From contig NZ_MDEE01000038.1 in assembly GCF_002939865.1 (NCBI RefSeq), positions 1 through 46,657 of the forward strand: 46,657 bases of DNA. Direction: 5' to 3'. Positions 1 to 7,032 of this stretch are shown one piece after another. How positions within the stretch are numbered: position 1 is the stretch's first letter; each line of letters opens with the position of its first letter. The position numbers were made by a program, and so were the translations under genes. This DNA is from Xanthomonas dyei. GTDB taxonomy: Bacteria > Pseudomonadota > Gammaproteobacteria > Xanthomonadales > Xanthomonadaceae. The notes under the pieces are model-generated. The model was given only the letters and a program-made list of their open reading frames with translations, was not told the origin of the DNA and did no database searches.

Positions 1-38
1 CAGCGCTTGATCTGTTCTTCGTCCATCACTGCACTCAT
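1..38 (-). CDS. Transposase OrfA N-terminus (partial)
   Basis: Only 12 complete codons are present, translating to MSAVMDEEQIKR, preceded by a good ribosome binding site (GAGGAG, 7 bases before the ATG). From memory this start resembles small helix-turn-helix OrfA proteins of Xanthomonas IS3-type elements. With so little sequence the family cannot be proven. The gene runs off the left edge. Confidence 0.4.
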   Translation of the reverse strand, partial: MSAVMDEEQIKR

Positions 39-91
39 CGATGTCTCCTCTGAAAACTAACACCTGAGCAGAGTTTCAGTGGGTCATTACA
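1..91 (-). mobile_element. End of an IS3-like insertion sequence (truncated by window)
   Basis: The left edge carries the start of a transposase-like reading frame on the minus strand, followed outward by about 50 non-coding bases ending in TGTAATGACCC (read on the minus strand, ending at 91). That layout matches the left end of an IS3-family element. The boundary at 91 is inferred; no second inverted repeat or target duplication is visible because the rest lies outside the window. Confidence 0.45.
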
Positions 92-134
92 GTTCAGTGT
101 ATGCTTCTCGTGGCTAAACCCAAGGAGAGGCATC

Positions 135-1208
135 GTGATTGCGGAAGAGCGAATCGAGAAACTAGAGAATCAAATTACCGAAGAAAAGAAAACTGTCGAT
201 TTCGACACGAGAGAATTCACAATTGAATTCCTTGTGCAAAAATACGTCACAAAGATTGAAATCAACGAAAACGACATCTTTGTCCCCGACTATCAGCGAG
301 AGTTTGTCTGGGACACAGAGAGGCAGTCCAAACTCATCGAGTCCATCACACTTGGTCTTCCCATTCCTATCATTTTTGTGGCTGAGGACAAGAATGGCCG
401 CCTCGAAATTGTTGACGGTTCACAACGGATAAGAACTATTGCGGCATTTATCACCGGAGCTTTGACTATCGAGGGGCTCGATAAATTGACAGAGATGAAT
501 GGGCTAAGGTTTGATGACCTACCAGCATCGAGAAAGCGAAAAATTAATAATACTGCTATTCGTATGATCGTTTTATCCGATGCAGCTAATGAGGAGGTTC
601 GAAATGACCTCTTTGAGCGAATCAATAGAGGGAGCGACCTCCTTAGGAACATGGAGAAACGCAAGGGAATTTATCACGGTCCATTCAATGACTTTATTTA
701 CAAGAAATGCGCTAAAAACCCGGATCTACCGCCGCTTAGCCCATTAGCAAAGTCAGTAGAAAAACGGCAAGAGCATGAGGAACTTGTTTTACGCTTCTTT
801 GCTTTTGCGGATCACTACCCTCACTATTCCAGATACCACAGAGGTGTTTCGGATGCCCTAGATGCTTATATGGGTGAGACGAATCAATCCTTCGAAGAAA
901 ATATTGAAACTGAGAAATTATTAGCCTACGAGTCCATGTTGCTTTATGTGAAAAACTGTTTCCCCCATGGTTTTACACGGGGGCCTGGCAGATATGTATC
1001 GAGGACCCTTTTTGAGGCAATTTCAGTTGGGGTTCACCTTGCTTTGAAAGAGAACCCCGACTTACCCCAGAAAGAAGTTGACATCGAGCGCTGGCTAAAT
1101 AATAGAAACTTTTCTTCATCGGTATATGGAGAGCGGCAAACGCATAGTCCTCGAAACATTTTAACAAGGATAAATTACGTCCGGGACGAATTATTGCGCA
1201 TCTCATGA
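135..1208 (+). CDS. DUF262 domain protein (ParB/GmrS-like)
   Basis: A 357-residue protein. The DUF262 signature is clear: PDYQREFVW at residues 51-59, a Leu-Pro-Ile-Pro segment at 75-78, and DGSQR at 94-98, where the family usually has DGQQR. DUF262 domains share the ParB/sulfiredoxin fold. They bind or hydrolyse nucleotides in restriction systems such as GmrSD and BrxU, so a role in DNA or phage sensing is plausible, but the substrate here is unknown. The GTG start at 135 is supported by AAGGAG 7 bases upstream; the next gene overlaps its stop by four bases (ATGA). Codon use is AT-rich, unlike the chromosome to the right, which suggests transfer. No HNH nuclease motif (as in GmrD) is evident. 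Confidence 0.85.
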   Translation: MIAEERIEKLENQITEEKKTVDFDTREFTIEFLVQKYVTKIEINENDIFVPDYQREFVWDTERQSKLIESITLGLPIPIIFVAEDKNGRLEIVDGSQRIRTIAAFITGALTIEGLDKLTEMNGLRFDDLPASRKRKINNTAIRMIVLSDAANEEVRNDLFERINRGSDLLRNMEKRKGIYHGPFNDFIYKKCAKNPDLPPLSPLAKSVEKRQEHEELVLRFFAFADHYPHYSRYHRGVSDALDAYMGETNQSFEENIETEKLLAYESMLLYVKNCFPHGFTRGPGRYVSRTLFEAISVGVHLALKENPDLPQKEVDIERWLNNRNFSSSVYGERQTHSPRNILTRINYVRDELLRIS

Positions 1209-1840
1209 GTGAGTTGAGGTCCACATTAAGGGAAAAGCAGGAAGAGGCAGCAGAAATGATCGCGGCTATCAACGCTATTACCTCAACGCATTCGAGCGTA
1301 GTGAAGACGTCGATTATGAAGTCTGCACATATGATTCTTCTTTACAACGCCATCGAATCTCTCACTTATTTATCGCTAGAAAAGGTGCATGAGAGAAGTT
1401 CCGTATTTTCATATTCTGCTCTGAGTGTGAAGTTTAGATCAATTTGGTCAGACTACTACTTATCTAGTCACGCCAACTCCGCCCACTCATCTCATCTTGA
1501 GAAAACCGTCAATGGTTCTCTTCGAATGCCCGATCTCCAAGAATTTTCAAAAAGAATTAAAGTTTTTTCTGGAAACCTTGATGCGCGCAAACTCAATCAG
1601 ATTTTAGAAAAGTATGGAATCGGAAAGCTACACGGGCCGGAATTAACAAGGCTAAAGCTTGTCAAAGATAAGCGCAACTCATTAGCACATGGCGAACTAA
1701 TGTTCAAAGAGTGCTGTCGAGACATAAGCGTTAGGGAACTTGATAATCTGACTAATTCAATTTTTGCGGTATTAGGCATGTTGGTGGATAACACCGAAAA
1801 ATTCCTAGACGCAAAGGGTTATTTATCCTCGCCCTCATAA
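1205..1840 (+). CDS. HEPN-like RNase (MAE_28990/MAE_18760-type)
   Basis: A 211-residue, mostly helical protein with RNSLAH at residues 157-162. This fits the RX4-6H motif that forms the RNase site of HEPN domains; Lys154 and Lys156 precede it. The start ATG overlaps the stop of the DUF262 gene (ATGA, 1205-1208), so the two are translationally coupled. DUF262 proteins followed by a HEPN protein of the MAE_28990/MAE_18760 group are a recurrent pair in genomic islands as far as I recall. That suggests a growth-arrest or toxin effector controlled by the DUF262 partner. The family assignment comes from motif, length and neighbour, not from an alignment. Confidence 0.7.
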   Translation: MSELRSTLREKQEEAAEMIAAINAITSTHSSVVKTSIMKSAHMILLYNAIESLTYLSLEKVHERSSVFSYSALSVKFRSIWSDYYLSSHANSAHSSHLEKTVNGSLRMPDLQEFSKRIKVFSGNLDARKLNQILEKYGIGKLHGPELTRLKLVKDKRNSLAHGELMFKECCRDISVRELDNLTNSIFAVLGMLVDNTEKFLDAKGYLSSPS

Positions 1841-1846
1841 TAAAAA

Positions 1847-1865
1847 AGCCCCGCATTGCGGGGCT
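1847..1865. terminator. Bidirectional terminator between HEPN and H-NS genes
   Basis: AGCCCCGC-ATT-GCGGGGCT is a perfect 8-bp stem with A-run on the left and ACTTTTT on the right. It therefore works in both directions, between two converging genes that end at 1840 and 1871. Confidence 0.9.
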
Positions 1866-1870
1866 ACTTT

Positions 1871-2275
1871 TTATCCAGGAAACTTAGGGAACTTTTCATC
1901 AGGATGCTTGGCCTTCCATTCCTTATAAGCCGCCGATCCTTGGTAGGCAGTAAAAGCCCGGGGGGGCCTACCACGGCCAGACCAAGTTTCCTGCGTATGG
2001 GGCAACCAATATTTAGGAGCCACTTCCTTCTTGTTACTAGCGACCTTCTTCGGTCGACCTGGACCGGGGCTAGAACTACCAACCTGAGCCACGAGGTCGG
2101 CTTTTTGCTTGGCGGTGAAGTGCTGGCCAAAGCGGCTCAGCAGATCAGACACTTGCAAAAATGCACTGGAAGCTTCTTCTTCGAGGAGAGTGGCTTCTTG
2201 TTGTTCGAGCTTTTTCAGCTCTTCTGCCAGCTTGGCTTTTGCGGATGCAATTGAGTCGAGGGTAGGCTTGCTCAT
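1871..2275 (-). CDS. H-NS family nucleoid protein
   Basis: A 134-residue protein with the H-NS layout. Residues about 5-60 form an N-terminal coiled-coil rich in Lys, Glu and Ala, followed by a basic linker with PGPGRPKK. The C-terminal DNA-binding region carries TWSGRGRPPRA, matching the conserved TWtGrGR.P core that enters the minor groove of AT-rich DNA. Such proteins silence foreign AT-rich genes. It is the last gene of an apparent three-gene operon: the upstream frame ends 18 bases before its ATG, with an AAGG ribosome binding site in the gap. Being carried inside the AT-rich island suggests the island brings its own silencer, but a global role cannot be excluded. Confidence 0.88.
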   Translation of the reverse strand: MSKPTLDSIASAKAKLAEELKKLEQQEATLLEEEASSAFLQVSDLLSRFGQHFTAKQKADLVAQVGSSSPGPGRPKKVASNKKEVAPKYWLPHTQETWSGRGRPPRAFTAYQGSAAYKEWKAKHPDEKFPKFPG

Positions 2276-2293
2276 TGGAACCTTCGATGTTGA

Positions 2294-3040
2294 TTAAGGT
2301 AAGTGTGTGGCATGTTCTGGCGCAAGCTCGCCGCGAAGGAGTTCTACCATCTCAATATACTCAGGATCCGGCTCGAGTCCTTGAAGGACTTGGATTTGAG
2401 ATTGAACCATGCCGAGTCTCTGCCCGGAAAGGAACAGCTTGTAGAATTCAGTTGGCGGTGAGAGTGTTGTCCAAAAAGCTCGATCTAATCTTACCACGCT
2501 ATCCTCCCTAATAATTCCACCACTTCTGGGCAGAAAAATTAAATTTGGATAGACCATGCACTCAGCCCTTGCTGCGATAGTCTGGGTTATTGCCCGGGCA
2601 TGCCCCGGGGAAGCAACAGAGTATGCAGGGGCAACAAAATAACAAGGACGCTGAAAAGCTGGGCGGGCGATGCCTCGATCAGCCGGAGGCAGATGTTGAT
2701 CAGGGATGCCATCGGTTCTAGCCAACACAAGGCATCGCCTTGCTTTTGCTTTAATGGCCAGAATTTCCTCAAAACTGCCCAAGCCTAATTTCAGGATAGA
2801 CAGCCGGTCACTCCTTAAAAAGTCCTTGCTCGCATCAACGTCTCTGATCACGCCAGAAATGGAGCTATGGCTCACTTGATCGGAACGTTGAGCGTCAAAA
2901 ATCTTCAATGGATGACCGAAATCTGGGGTCACAGTAAGAACAACCTGCCCTACCTCGGCCACCCCATCGACCAATGGCGCACGATCTTTGTCGTAAACAC
3001 CAATTACATCATTGACGTCCGTGCCATTCCCAAATGTCAT
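2294..3040 (-). CDS. Unknown protein, candidate toxin partner of Panacea protein
   Basis: I do not recognise this 248-residue protein with confidence. It lies 9 bases downstream of the Panacea-like gene and 18 bases upstream of the H-NS gene. It has no signal peptide or membrane segment. Three short stretches recall MazF/PemK-type SH3-like barrels: ARRCLVLART (the family's Arg-rich strand leading into LVLS), CYFVAPAYSV, and EDSVVRLDRAF (compare the SVV.LDQ strand). If that reading is right it would be an RNase toxin held by its neighbour. Against it, the protein is about twice the usual MazF length and similarity is faint. Function should be treated as unknown. Confidence 0.6.
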   Translation of the reverse strand: MTFGNGTDVNDVIGVYDKDRAPLVDGVAEVGQVVLTVTPDFGHPLKIFDAQRSDQVSHSSISGVIRDVDASKDFLRSDRLSILKLGLGSFEEILAIKAKARRCLVLARTDGIPDQHLPPADRGIARPAFQRPCYFVAPAYSVASPGHARAITQTIAARAECMVYPNLIFLPRSGGIIREDSVVRLDRAFWTTLSPPTEFYKLFLSGQRLGMVQSQIQVLQGLEPDPEYIEMVELLRGELAPEHATHLP

Positions 3041-3049
3041 TGGTCTATC

Positions 3050-3769
3050 TCAAATTCTTGCTGTAAACGCTATATCAGCGATACCGTCTTCGTCCTCGAA
3101 GTCGGCATCAGCCATTGCCTTGTAATAGTGCTCGTCGTAAATTGGCTTATGAGCATCCAACGCACGGGCAGATATTTTTCGGGTCTCGTGCTTATTCTTG
3201 ATGGCTTCTGAAAGTTGAAGCAATCTCATGATCTTCGATTGATCTTTAATATGGGTGTGCTGCAATTGCTGTTGGATATTCGTGTTCGGCAGAGAGCTGA
3301 AATCCAGTAATTTTCCTGGCTCGGCACCTTTCATGGGTGCTGTTTCAAAATACACATGATCTAGAAGACGAGGCAGTTCGCCGTGAAATTTTCTGATCAG
3401 CCCAGTCAAACGCGATGAGAGACTTGGCGATAAACCAAGTGCTGTAAATTCAGGACCCGCTGGGTATTCCCCCAGCCAGTAGGTCGAAAAGTCTTTGTTA
3501 CCATACTCACCCGAGCGAGATTGAATAAGTCCACGATTGCTGGACTCATCTATGGCTGCCGTCAAATTAACAGCAAATGGGCCGTAATGATGCAAATACC
3601 AACCCGACCCGCTCTGAATTGCCCCGTTGTGCTCCTGGGCATAAAAGCAATCCAGAAGATAGACATACTTCATCAACGCCGTTTTCGTTAGCCCACGCAT
3701 ACCTAAATTCTTAGCGGTTTGTAAGACCGCCAAAATGGCAGATTGCATTGGTTGGCTAACTGATGGCAT
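3050..3769 (-). CDS. Panacea (DUF4065)-like protein, putative antitoxin
   Basis: A 239-residue protein. Its N-terminal third matches the Panacea pattern known from SocA and other promiscuous antitoxins: helix LTKTALMKYVYLLDCFY, then a Trp-containing strand WYLHHYGPFA with the diagnostic GP, then a helix ending GLI. The C-terminal half (IKDQSKIMRLLQLSEAIKNK onward) is charged and ends in an acidic stretch, as expected for a toxin-contacting region. It is first in an operon with the 248-residue unknown and H-NS. The start at 3769 follows a very AT-rich leader without a clear ribosome binding site; Met8 (3748) is an alternative. Similarity is by eye only. Confidence 0.65.
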   Translation of the reverse strand: MPSVSQPMQSAILAVLQTAKNLGMRGLTKTALMKYVYLLDCFYAQEHNGAIQSGSGWYLHHYGPFAVNLTAAIDESSNRGLIQSRSGEYGNKDFSTYWLGEYPAGPEFTALGLSPSLSSRLTGLIRKFHGELPRLLDHVYFETAPMKGAEPGKLLDFSSLPNTNIQQQLQHTHIKDQSKIMRLLQLSEAIKNKHETRKISARALDAHKPIYDEHYYKAMADADFEDEDGIADIAFTARI

Positions 3770-4067
3770 TTAATTAATTTTTTATTCTCAAACTATCTAA
3801 ACAGATTTGGCGACTTTGGCAATGTCCTACTTCGAGGGGAGCCTCATAGCTTATCGGCATCATTTCGAGGACTTTGAGCTGCCTGACATCATATCTGGTT
3901 GCAACGCCAAAGCTTTCAAGTCAAGTGAGACGGCTGTTCAGATTTCCTACTCGTGCCCCCTAGCGGACGGGTGGGCCCAACAGCTACAATGTCCGGACAC
4001 CAACAAGGACAAGCGTCCGGTTCGTGTCCCGGTTTGAGATCAAGGGGTTAGAGCGGATTCATCCGTC
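3770..4067. other. Island distal non-coding segment
   Basis: About 300 bases separate the start of the Panacea-like gene from the tRNA-like remnant. The first 45 bases are very AT-rich and should hold the promoter of the minus-strand operon, but no convincing -35/-10 pair could be fixed. A 76-codon frame at 3807-4037 lacks a ribosome binding site and family resemblance, so I do not call it a gene. The segment ends with an inverted repeat CGGAT-TC-ATCCG next to the remnant. Confidence 0.4.
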
Positions 4068-4084
4068 TCCCCCTCTCTCCGCCA
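4068..4084 (+). repeat. Putative att site: 3' end of a tRNA-Ser
   Basis: TCCCCCTCTCTCCGCCA reads like the acceptor 3' strand and CCA of a serine tRNA; the intact tRNA-Ser at 10475-10565 ends CCCCCCTCTCCGCCA. No tRNA body lies upstream: the T-arm and anticodon arm are missing. A lone tRNA 3' end where base composition switches from AT-rich to GC-rich is typical of the distal attachment site left by a tRNA-specific integrase. The intact tRNA would then lie to the left, outside the window. Confidence 0.55.
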
Positions 4085-4091
4085 GTTTCAT

Positions 4092-4122
4092 GATTTGCGC
4101 AATGACACCACTGTCGCAAATC
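4092..4122. promoter_or_regulatory. Inverted repeat upstream of ffs
   Basis: GATTTGCG at 4092-4099 and CGCAAATC at 4115-4122 form a perfect 8-bp inverted repeat with 15 bases between, located between the tRNA remnant and ffs. It could be a terminator of the original tRNA transcript, a regulator site, or part of the attachment region. There is no T-run. Confidence 0.35.
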
Positions 4123-4152
4123 GCAGGGCCATGCCAGTGGCCCACGTCTTAT

Positions 4153-4263
4153 GGTGGCCCCGTCGGTCCCTCGCGACGCTAGATCGAAAATCCCGCCAGG
4201 GCCGGAAGGCAGCAACGGTATCGATTGATGCGGGCGCCGAGGTCAACCGGCGGGGACACCACC
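4153..4263 (+). ncRNA. ffs: 4.5S / SRP RNA
   Basis: The conserved SRP core is present: GCCAGGGCCGGAAGGCAGCA at 4195-4214, with the GGAA tetraloop and asymmetric loop that bind Ffh. The ends GGTGGCCCC (4153) and GGGGACACCACC (to 4263) pair to close a single long hairpin of about 111 bases, the size of the bacterial 4.5S form. It guides membrane protein targeting with Ffh/FtsY. Exact ends depend on processing. Confidence 0.88.
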
Positions 4264-4331
4264 CTACTTGTCTGTGCACGCGCTGGATCGACCTGGTCGA
4301 TGCCACAGGCGCATGCCGTTGCCCGCACTCA

Positions 4332-4354
4332 GCCGCATCCATGACGGATGCGGC
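4332..4354. terminator. Hairpin between ffs and moaE
   Basis: GCCGCATCC-ATGAC-GGATGCGGC is a 9-bp perfect stem in the gap between ffs (+) and the converging moaE (-). There is no U-run on either side, so factor-independent termination is uncertain, but the position suits a shared stop signal. Confidence 0.45.
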
Positions 4355-4414
4355 CTATGCCATGTCCAAGATCATCTTGGGTACGCTCTTGCACACGTCA
4401 TTGCGACCGGGACG

Positions 4415-4858
4415 TCACGGCGATTCAGGATGCAACCAGCCCGCGTCGCCTTCCAGGTAATGCTCGTCCTTCCAGATCGGCACGCGCGCCTTGACCTCGT
4501 CGATGATGTAGCGGCACGCGTCGAACGCGGCGCCGCGATGCGCCGCACTGACGCCCACCCAGACCGCCATGTCGCCGATCTGTAGCTCGCCGACCCGATG
4601 CACGCAGTGCGCATGCACGATGGCGAACCGGCGCGTCGCTTCATCGAGCACACGCTGACCTTCGGCCTGCGCCAGCGCGGCGTAGGCTTCGTAGCGCAAC
4701 CCCGCAACGCCACGGCCTTCGTTGTGATTGCGCACCCAGCCTTCGAAACTGGCAAACGCACCGGCATGCGGATGCGCGGCGCCGGAACGCAACTGCTCCA
4801 CCGGCAATGGCAGATCGGAAAGCGCAAAGATGGACACGATGTCATCGCTCACGGTCAA
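4415..4858 (-). CDS. moaE: Molybdopterin synthase catalytic subunit MoaE
   Basis: A 147-residue large subunit of molybdopterin synthase. With MoaD it adds two sulfurs to cyclic pyranopterin monophosphate to give molybdopterin. Family hallmarks visible: FEGWVRNHNEGR at 38-49, YEAY at 56-59, HRVGELQIGD at 87-96, then AAHRGAAFDACRYIIDEVK with Lys123 and IWK with Lys130, the active-site lysines. The start is a TTG at 4858 that overlaps the moaD stop (TTGA), so translation is probably coupled; a GTG two codons in is the other option. Last gene of moaC-moaD-moaE. Confidence 0.95.
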   Translation of the reverse strand: MTVSDDIVSIFALSDLPLPVEQLRSGAAHPHAGAFASFEGWVRNHNEGRGVAGLRYEAYAALAQAEGQRVLDEATRRFAIVHAHCVHRVGELQIGDMAVWVGVSAAHRGAAFDACRYIIDEVKARVPIWKDEHYLEGDAGWLHPESP

Positions 4859-5100
4859 CCTCCCGACACTGGCGGAATGAACACCACTTCGCTGCCATCG
4901 CGCAGCGCATCGTCCCAGCGCGCGAAGGCGCCGTCGACGGCAACGCGCAACTGCGCAGGCGTCCAGCGCAGGCCGTGCCGCGCATCGAGTTCGGCATACA
5001 GGCCACGCAGATCCGGCGCACCGGATTGCACACGCTCATCGGCGATCCCGGCCGCTTCGCGCAGGCTGGCGAAATACAACACCGTCACCGTTGCAGTCAT
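4855..5100 (-). CDS. moaD: Molybdopterin synthase sulfur carrier MoaD
   Basis: An 81-residue ubiquitin-fold protein ending in PPVSGG. The C-terminal Gly-Gly is thiocarboxylated and inserts into the MoaE active site as sulfur donor. The chosen ATG at 5100 overlaps the moaC stop (ATGA) and gives the usual family length; a longer upstream frame lies within moaC and is not real. It overlaps moaE by four bases at its end, so all three genes are tightly coupled. Confidence 0.93.
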   Translation of the reverse strand: MTATVTVLYFASLREAAGIADERVQSGAPDLRGLYAELDARHGLRWTPAQLRVAVDGAFARWDDALRDGSEVVFIPPVSGG

Positions 5101-5594
5101 TGCGCCACTCCGATATCGCGCTTGCCGCCACGCTTGGACACCAATTTGGTCGGCCCGATCGTCATGCCGTGCGATAACGCCTTGCACATGTCGTAGACCG
5201 TCAGCGCCGCCACGCTGGCGCCGGTGAGCGCTTCCATCTCCACACCGGTGCGATGCACGCAGCGCACGGTGCAGTGAATCTCCAGCAACTGCTCGCCTGC
5301 CCAGTCGATCTCGAAACGACAGGCATCGATCGGCAATGGGTGGCAGAACGGAATCAGCTCATGCGTGCGTTTGACGGCCATGGTGCCGGCGATCACCGCC
5401 GTCTCGACGATGCCGCCCTTGGCGCTGCGCAGGCCGTTGGCGCGCAACTGCGCGGCGACGGACGCCGGAAACCGCACCCGGCTGGTCGCCGTGGCGCGGC
5501 GTGCGGTGACCGCCTTGTCCGAGACATCCACCATGGTGGGGAGCCCGGCATCATCCAGGTGGGTCAGGCGCGTGGAACGGGACTTGGCAGGCAT
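5097..5594 (-). CDS. moaC: Cyclic pyranopterin monophosphate synthase MoaC
   Basis: A 165-residue protein that turns 3',8-cyclo-7,8-dihydro-GTP (the MoaA product) into cyclic pyranopterin monophosphate. Signature motifs: MVDVSDK at 21-27, [19 protein letters not shown] from 59 and HELIPFCHP at 78-86, and YDMCKAL at 134-140 with Asp135 and Lys138. The start at 5594 gives [10 protein letters not shown] and the normal family length; the frame stays open upstream for 99 codons without family similarity. It heads moaC-moaD-moaE, 403 bases after moaA. Confidence 0.94.
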   Translation of the reverse strand: MPAKSRSTRLTHLDDAGLPTMVDVSDKAVTARRATATSRVRFPASVAAQLRANGLRSAKGGIVETAVIAGTMAVKRTHELIPFCHPLPIDACRFEIDWAGEQLLEIHCTVRCVHRTGVEMEALTGASVAALTVYDMCKALSHGMTIGPTKLVSKRGGKRDIGVAQ

Positions 5595-5997
5595 GGGAAA
5601 CGACACGGTGTATAGACGCTCAGGATGCGGCATTGTCGGTGAATGGGGTGCCTTGATGGAACAGCATCCGCCAACTGCGGGCGTGTTTACGCCATAACGA
5701 AGTGCGCAAGGCATGCCGTTCGACACCATCGCGGCGATCGCGCATGCGCTAGCAACGCTACGCGAGATCCGGCACCAGCAGTAGTCCCGCGAAGGCATCT
5801 GCGTGGTTATCGACAGCAGCGGCATTGGCACGCAGCGCAGCGTCAATCTCGCTCCGCGTGTCGCGGCGGCGCCGGGGGACGGCGAATTCAAGGAGTTCCG
5901 GATCGAGTCGTGCTTCCTGCGCCTGCGTGTAGTCCCGCACCTGTGGATCGAGCAAGCGCGGCTCCAGCACGCACCTGCCGCACAAGCGTGCGCTCAC
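5595..5997 (-). other. moaA-moaC gap with an uncertain small frame
   Basis: This 403-base gap breaks an otherwise overlapping gene string. A frame of 79 codons starts with GTG directly after the moaA stop (5997) and runs to 5758. It encodes a charged peptide ([21 protein letters not shown] in the middle) that I do not recognise. An ATG one base off, overlapping the moaA stop, opens only 37 codons. It may be a decayed gene or just leader sequence for moaC; I found no clear promoter or riboswitch core. Confidence 0.3.
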
Positions 5998-7032
5998 TCA
6001 TCCGCCGATCAAAAACATCTCGACCGGCTTGCCGCGACGCGGTTCCGATGATGCACGCACTTCACTGTAGCGGTCGCCACGCATGCTCCAGCGTTGACGC
6101 AAATGCGCCGCCAGGCCTTGCTCGCCGTCGGCCAAGGCCGGCTTGAGATCGTGGCCCTGGCTGGCGAACAGGCAGGTGTACAAGTGACCATCGGCCGACA
6201 CGCGCGCGCGCTGGCAGTCGCCGCAAAACGGCACGCTGACCGAACTGACAAATCCCACCTCGCCCGCGCCGTCGACAAACGCGTGGCGTTGCGCGACTTC
6301 GCCGGTGTAATTGGCGTCCAGTGCCATTAGCGGCCAGCGTGCGTGAATGCGCGCGTGCAACTGCGCAGAGCTCACCACCGCTTCCGGCGTCCAGCCGTTG
6401 CAACTGCCCACGTCCATGAATTCGATGAAGCGCAACACATGCCCGGTGCCGCGGAAGTGCTCCACCAGCGGCAGCACCTGATCTTCGTTGACGCCACGCT
6501 GCACCACACAGTTGATCTTCAACCGCGTGAAGCCGGCCTGTTCGGCTGCGGCAATGCCGGCCAGCACCTGCGCGATGTCGCCGCGGTCGCCGCTCATGCG
6601 CTTGAATAGCGCCGGCTCCAGCGCATCCATGCTCACCGTGATGCGCCGCAACCCAGCCTGACGCAGAGCGCTGGCCTGGCGCGCGAGCAAGGCGCCATTG
6701 GTGGTCAGCGCCAGATCCTCAATCCCCTCGATGGCGGTGAGTCGCGCAATCAAGGTCGGCAAATCGCGACGCAGCAACGGCTCGCCACCGGTCAGGCGCA
6801 CCTTGGTGACACCCACCGACACGAACGCCCGCACCAGCGTTTCCAGCTGATCGAAGCTCAAGCGCTGTTGCGCATCGAAGCCGTAATCGTCGGGCACGCG
6901 GTCGGCCGGCATGCAATAACCGCAGCGGAAATTGCAGGCTTCGATCACCGACAGGCGCAGATCGCGCAGCGGGCGACCGTAGCGGTCCTGCATCGGGGCA
7001 CCGGCCAGGGTCGGCAGCGACAAGGCGCCCAT
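5998..7032 (-). CDS. moaA: GTP 3',8-cyclase MoaA (radical SAM)
   Basis: A 344-residue radical SAM enzyme for the first step of molybdenum cofactor synthesis. The N-terminal cluster motif is CNFRCGYC (Cys33, Cys37, Cys40) and GGEPLLRRDL follows. The C-terminal second cluster is in FCGDCQRARVSADGHLYTCL, and the protein ends in the functionally important Gly-Gly (EMFLIGG). Its ATG shares one base with the stop of the upstream MBL-fold gene (TGATG), so it sits in an operon kdkA-MBL-moaA. Confidence 0.96.
   Translation of the reverse strand: MGALSLPTLAGAPMQDRYGRPLRDLRLSVIEACNFRCGYCMPADRVPDDYGFDAQQRLSFDQLETLVRAFVSVGVTKVRLTGGEPLLRRDLPTLIARLTAIEGIEDLALTTNGALLARQASALRQAGLRRITVSMDALEPALFKRMSGDRGDIAQVLAGIAAAEQAGFTRLKINCVVQRGVNEDQVLPLVEHFRGTGHVLRFIEFMDVGSCNGWTPEAVVSSAQLHARIHARWPLMALDANYTGEVAQRHAFVDGAGEVGFVSSVSVPFCGDCQRARVSADGHLYTCLFASQGHDLKPALADGEQGLAAHLRQRWSMRGDRYSEVRASSEPRRGKPVEMFLIGG

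Noticed and set aside
3807..4037. 76-codon plus-strand frame before the tRNA-like remnant
   Set aside because: No ribosome binding site, no recognisable domain, and it lies in the junction segment of the island.
3990..4084. Possible tmRNA or complete tRNA ending at the CCA
   Set aside because: The final CCA is there, but no tRNA arms or tag-peptide reading frame could be found upstream, and the 5' acceptor partner is missing. A remnant fits better.
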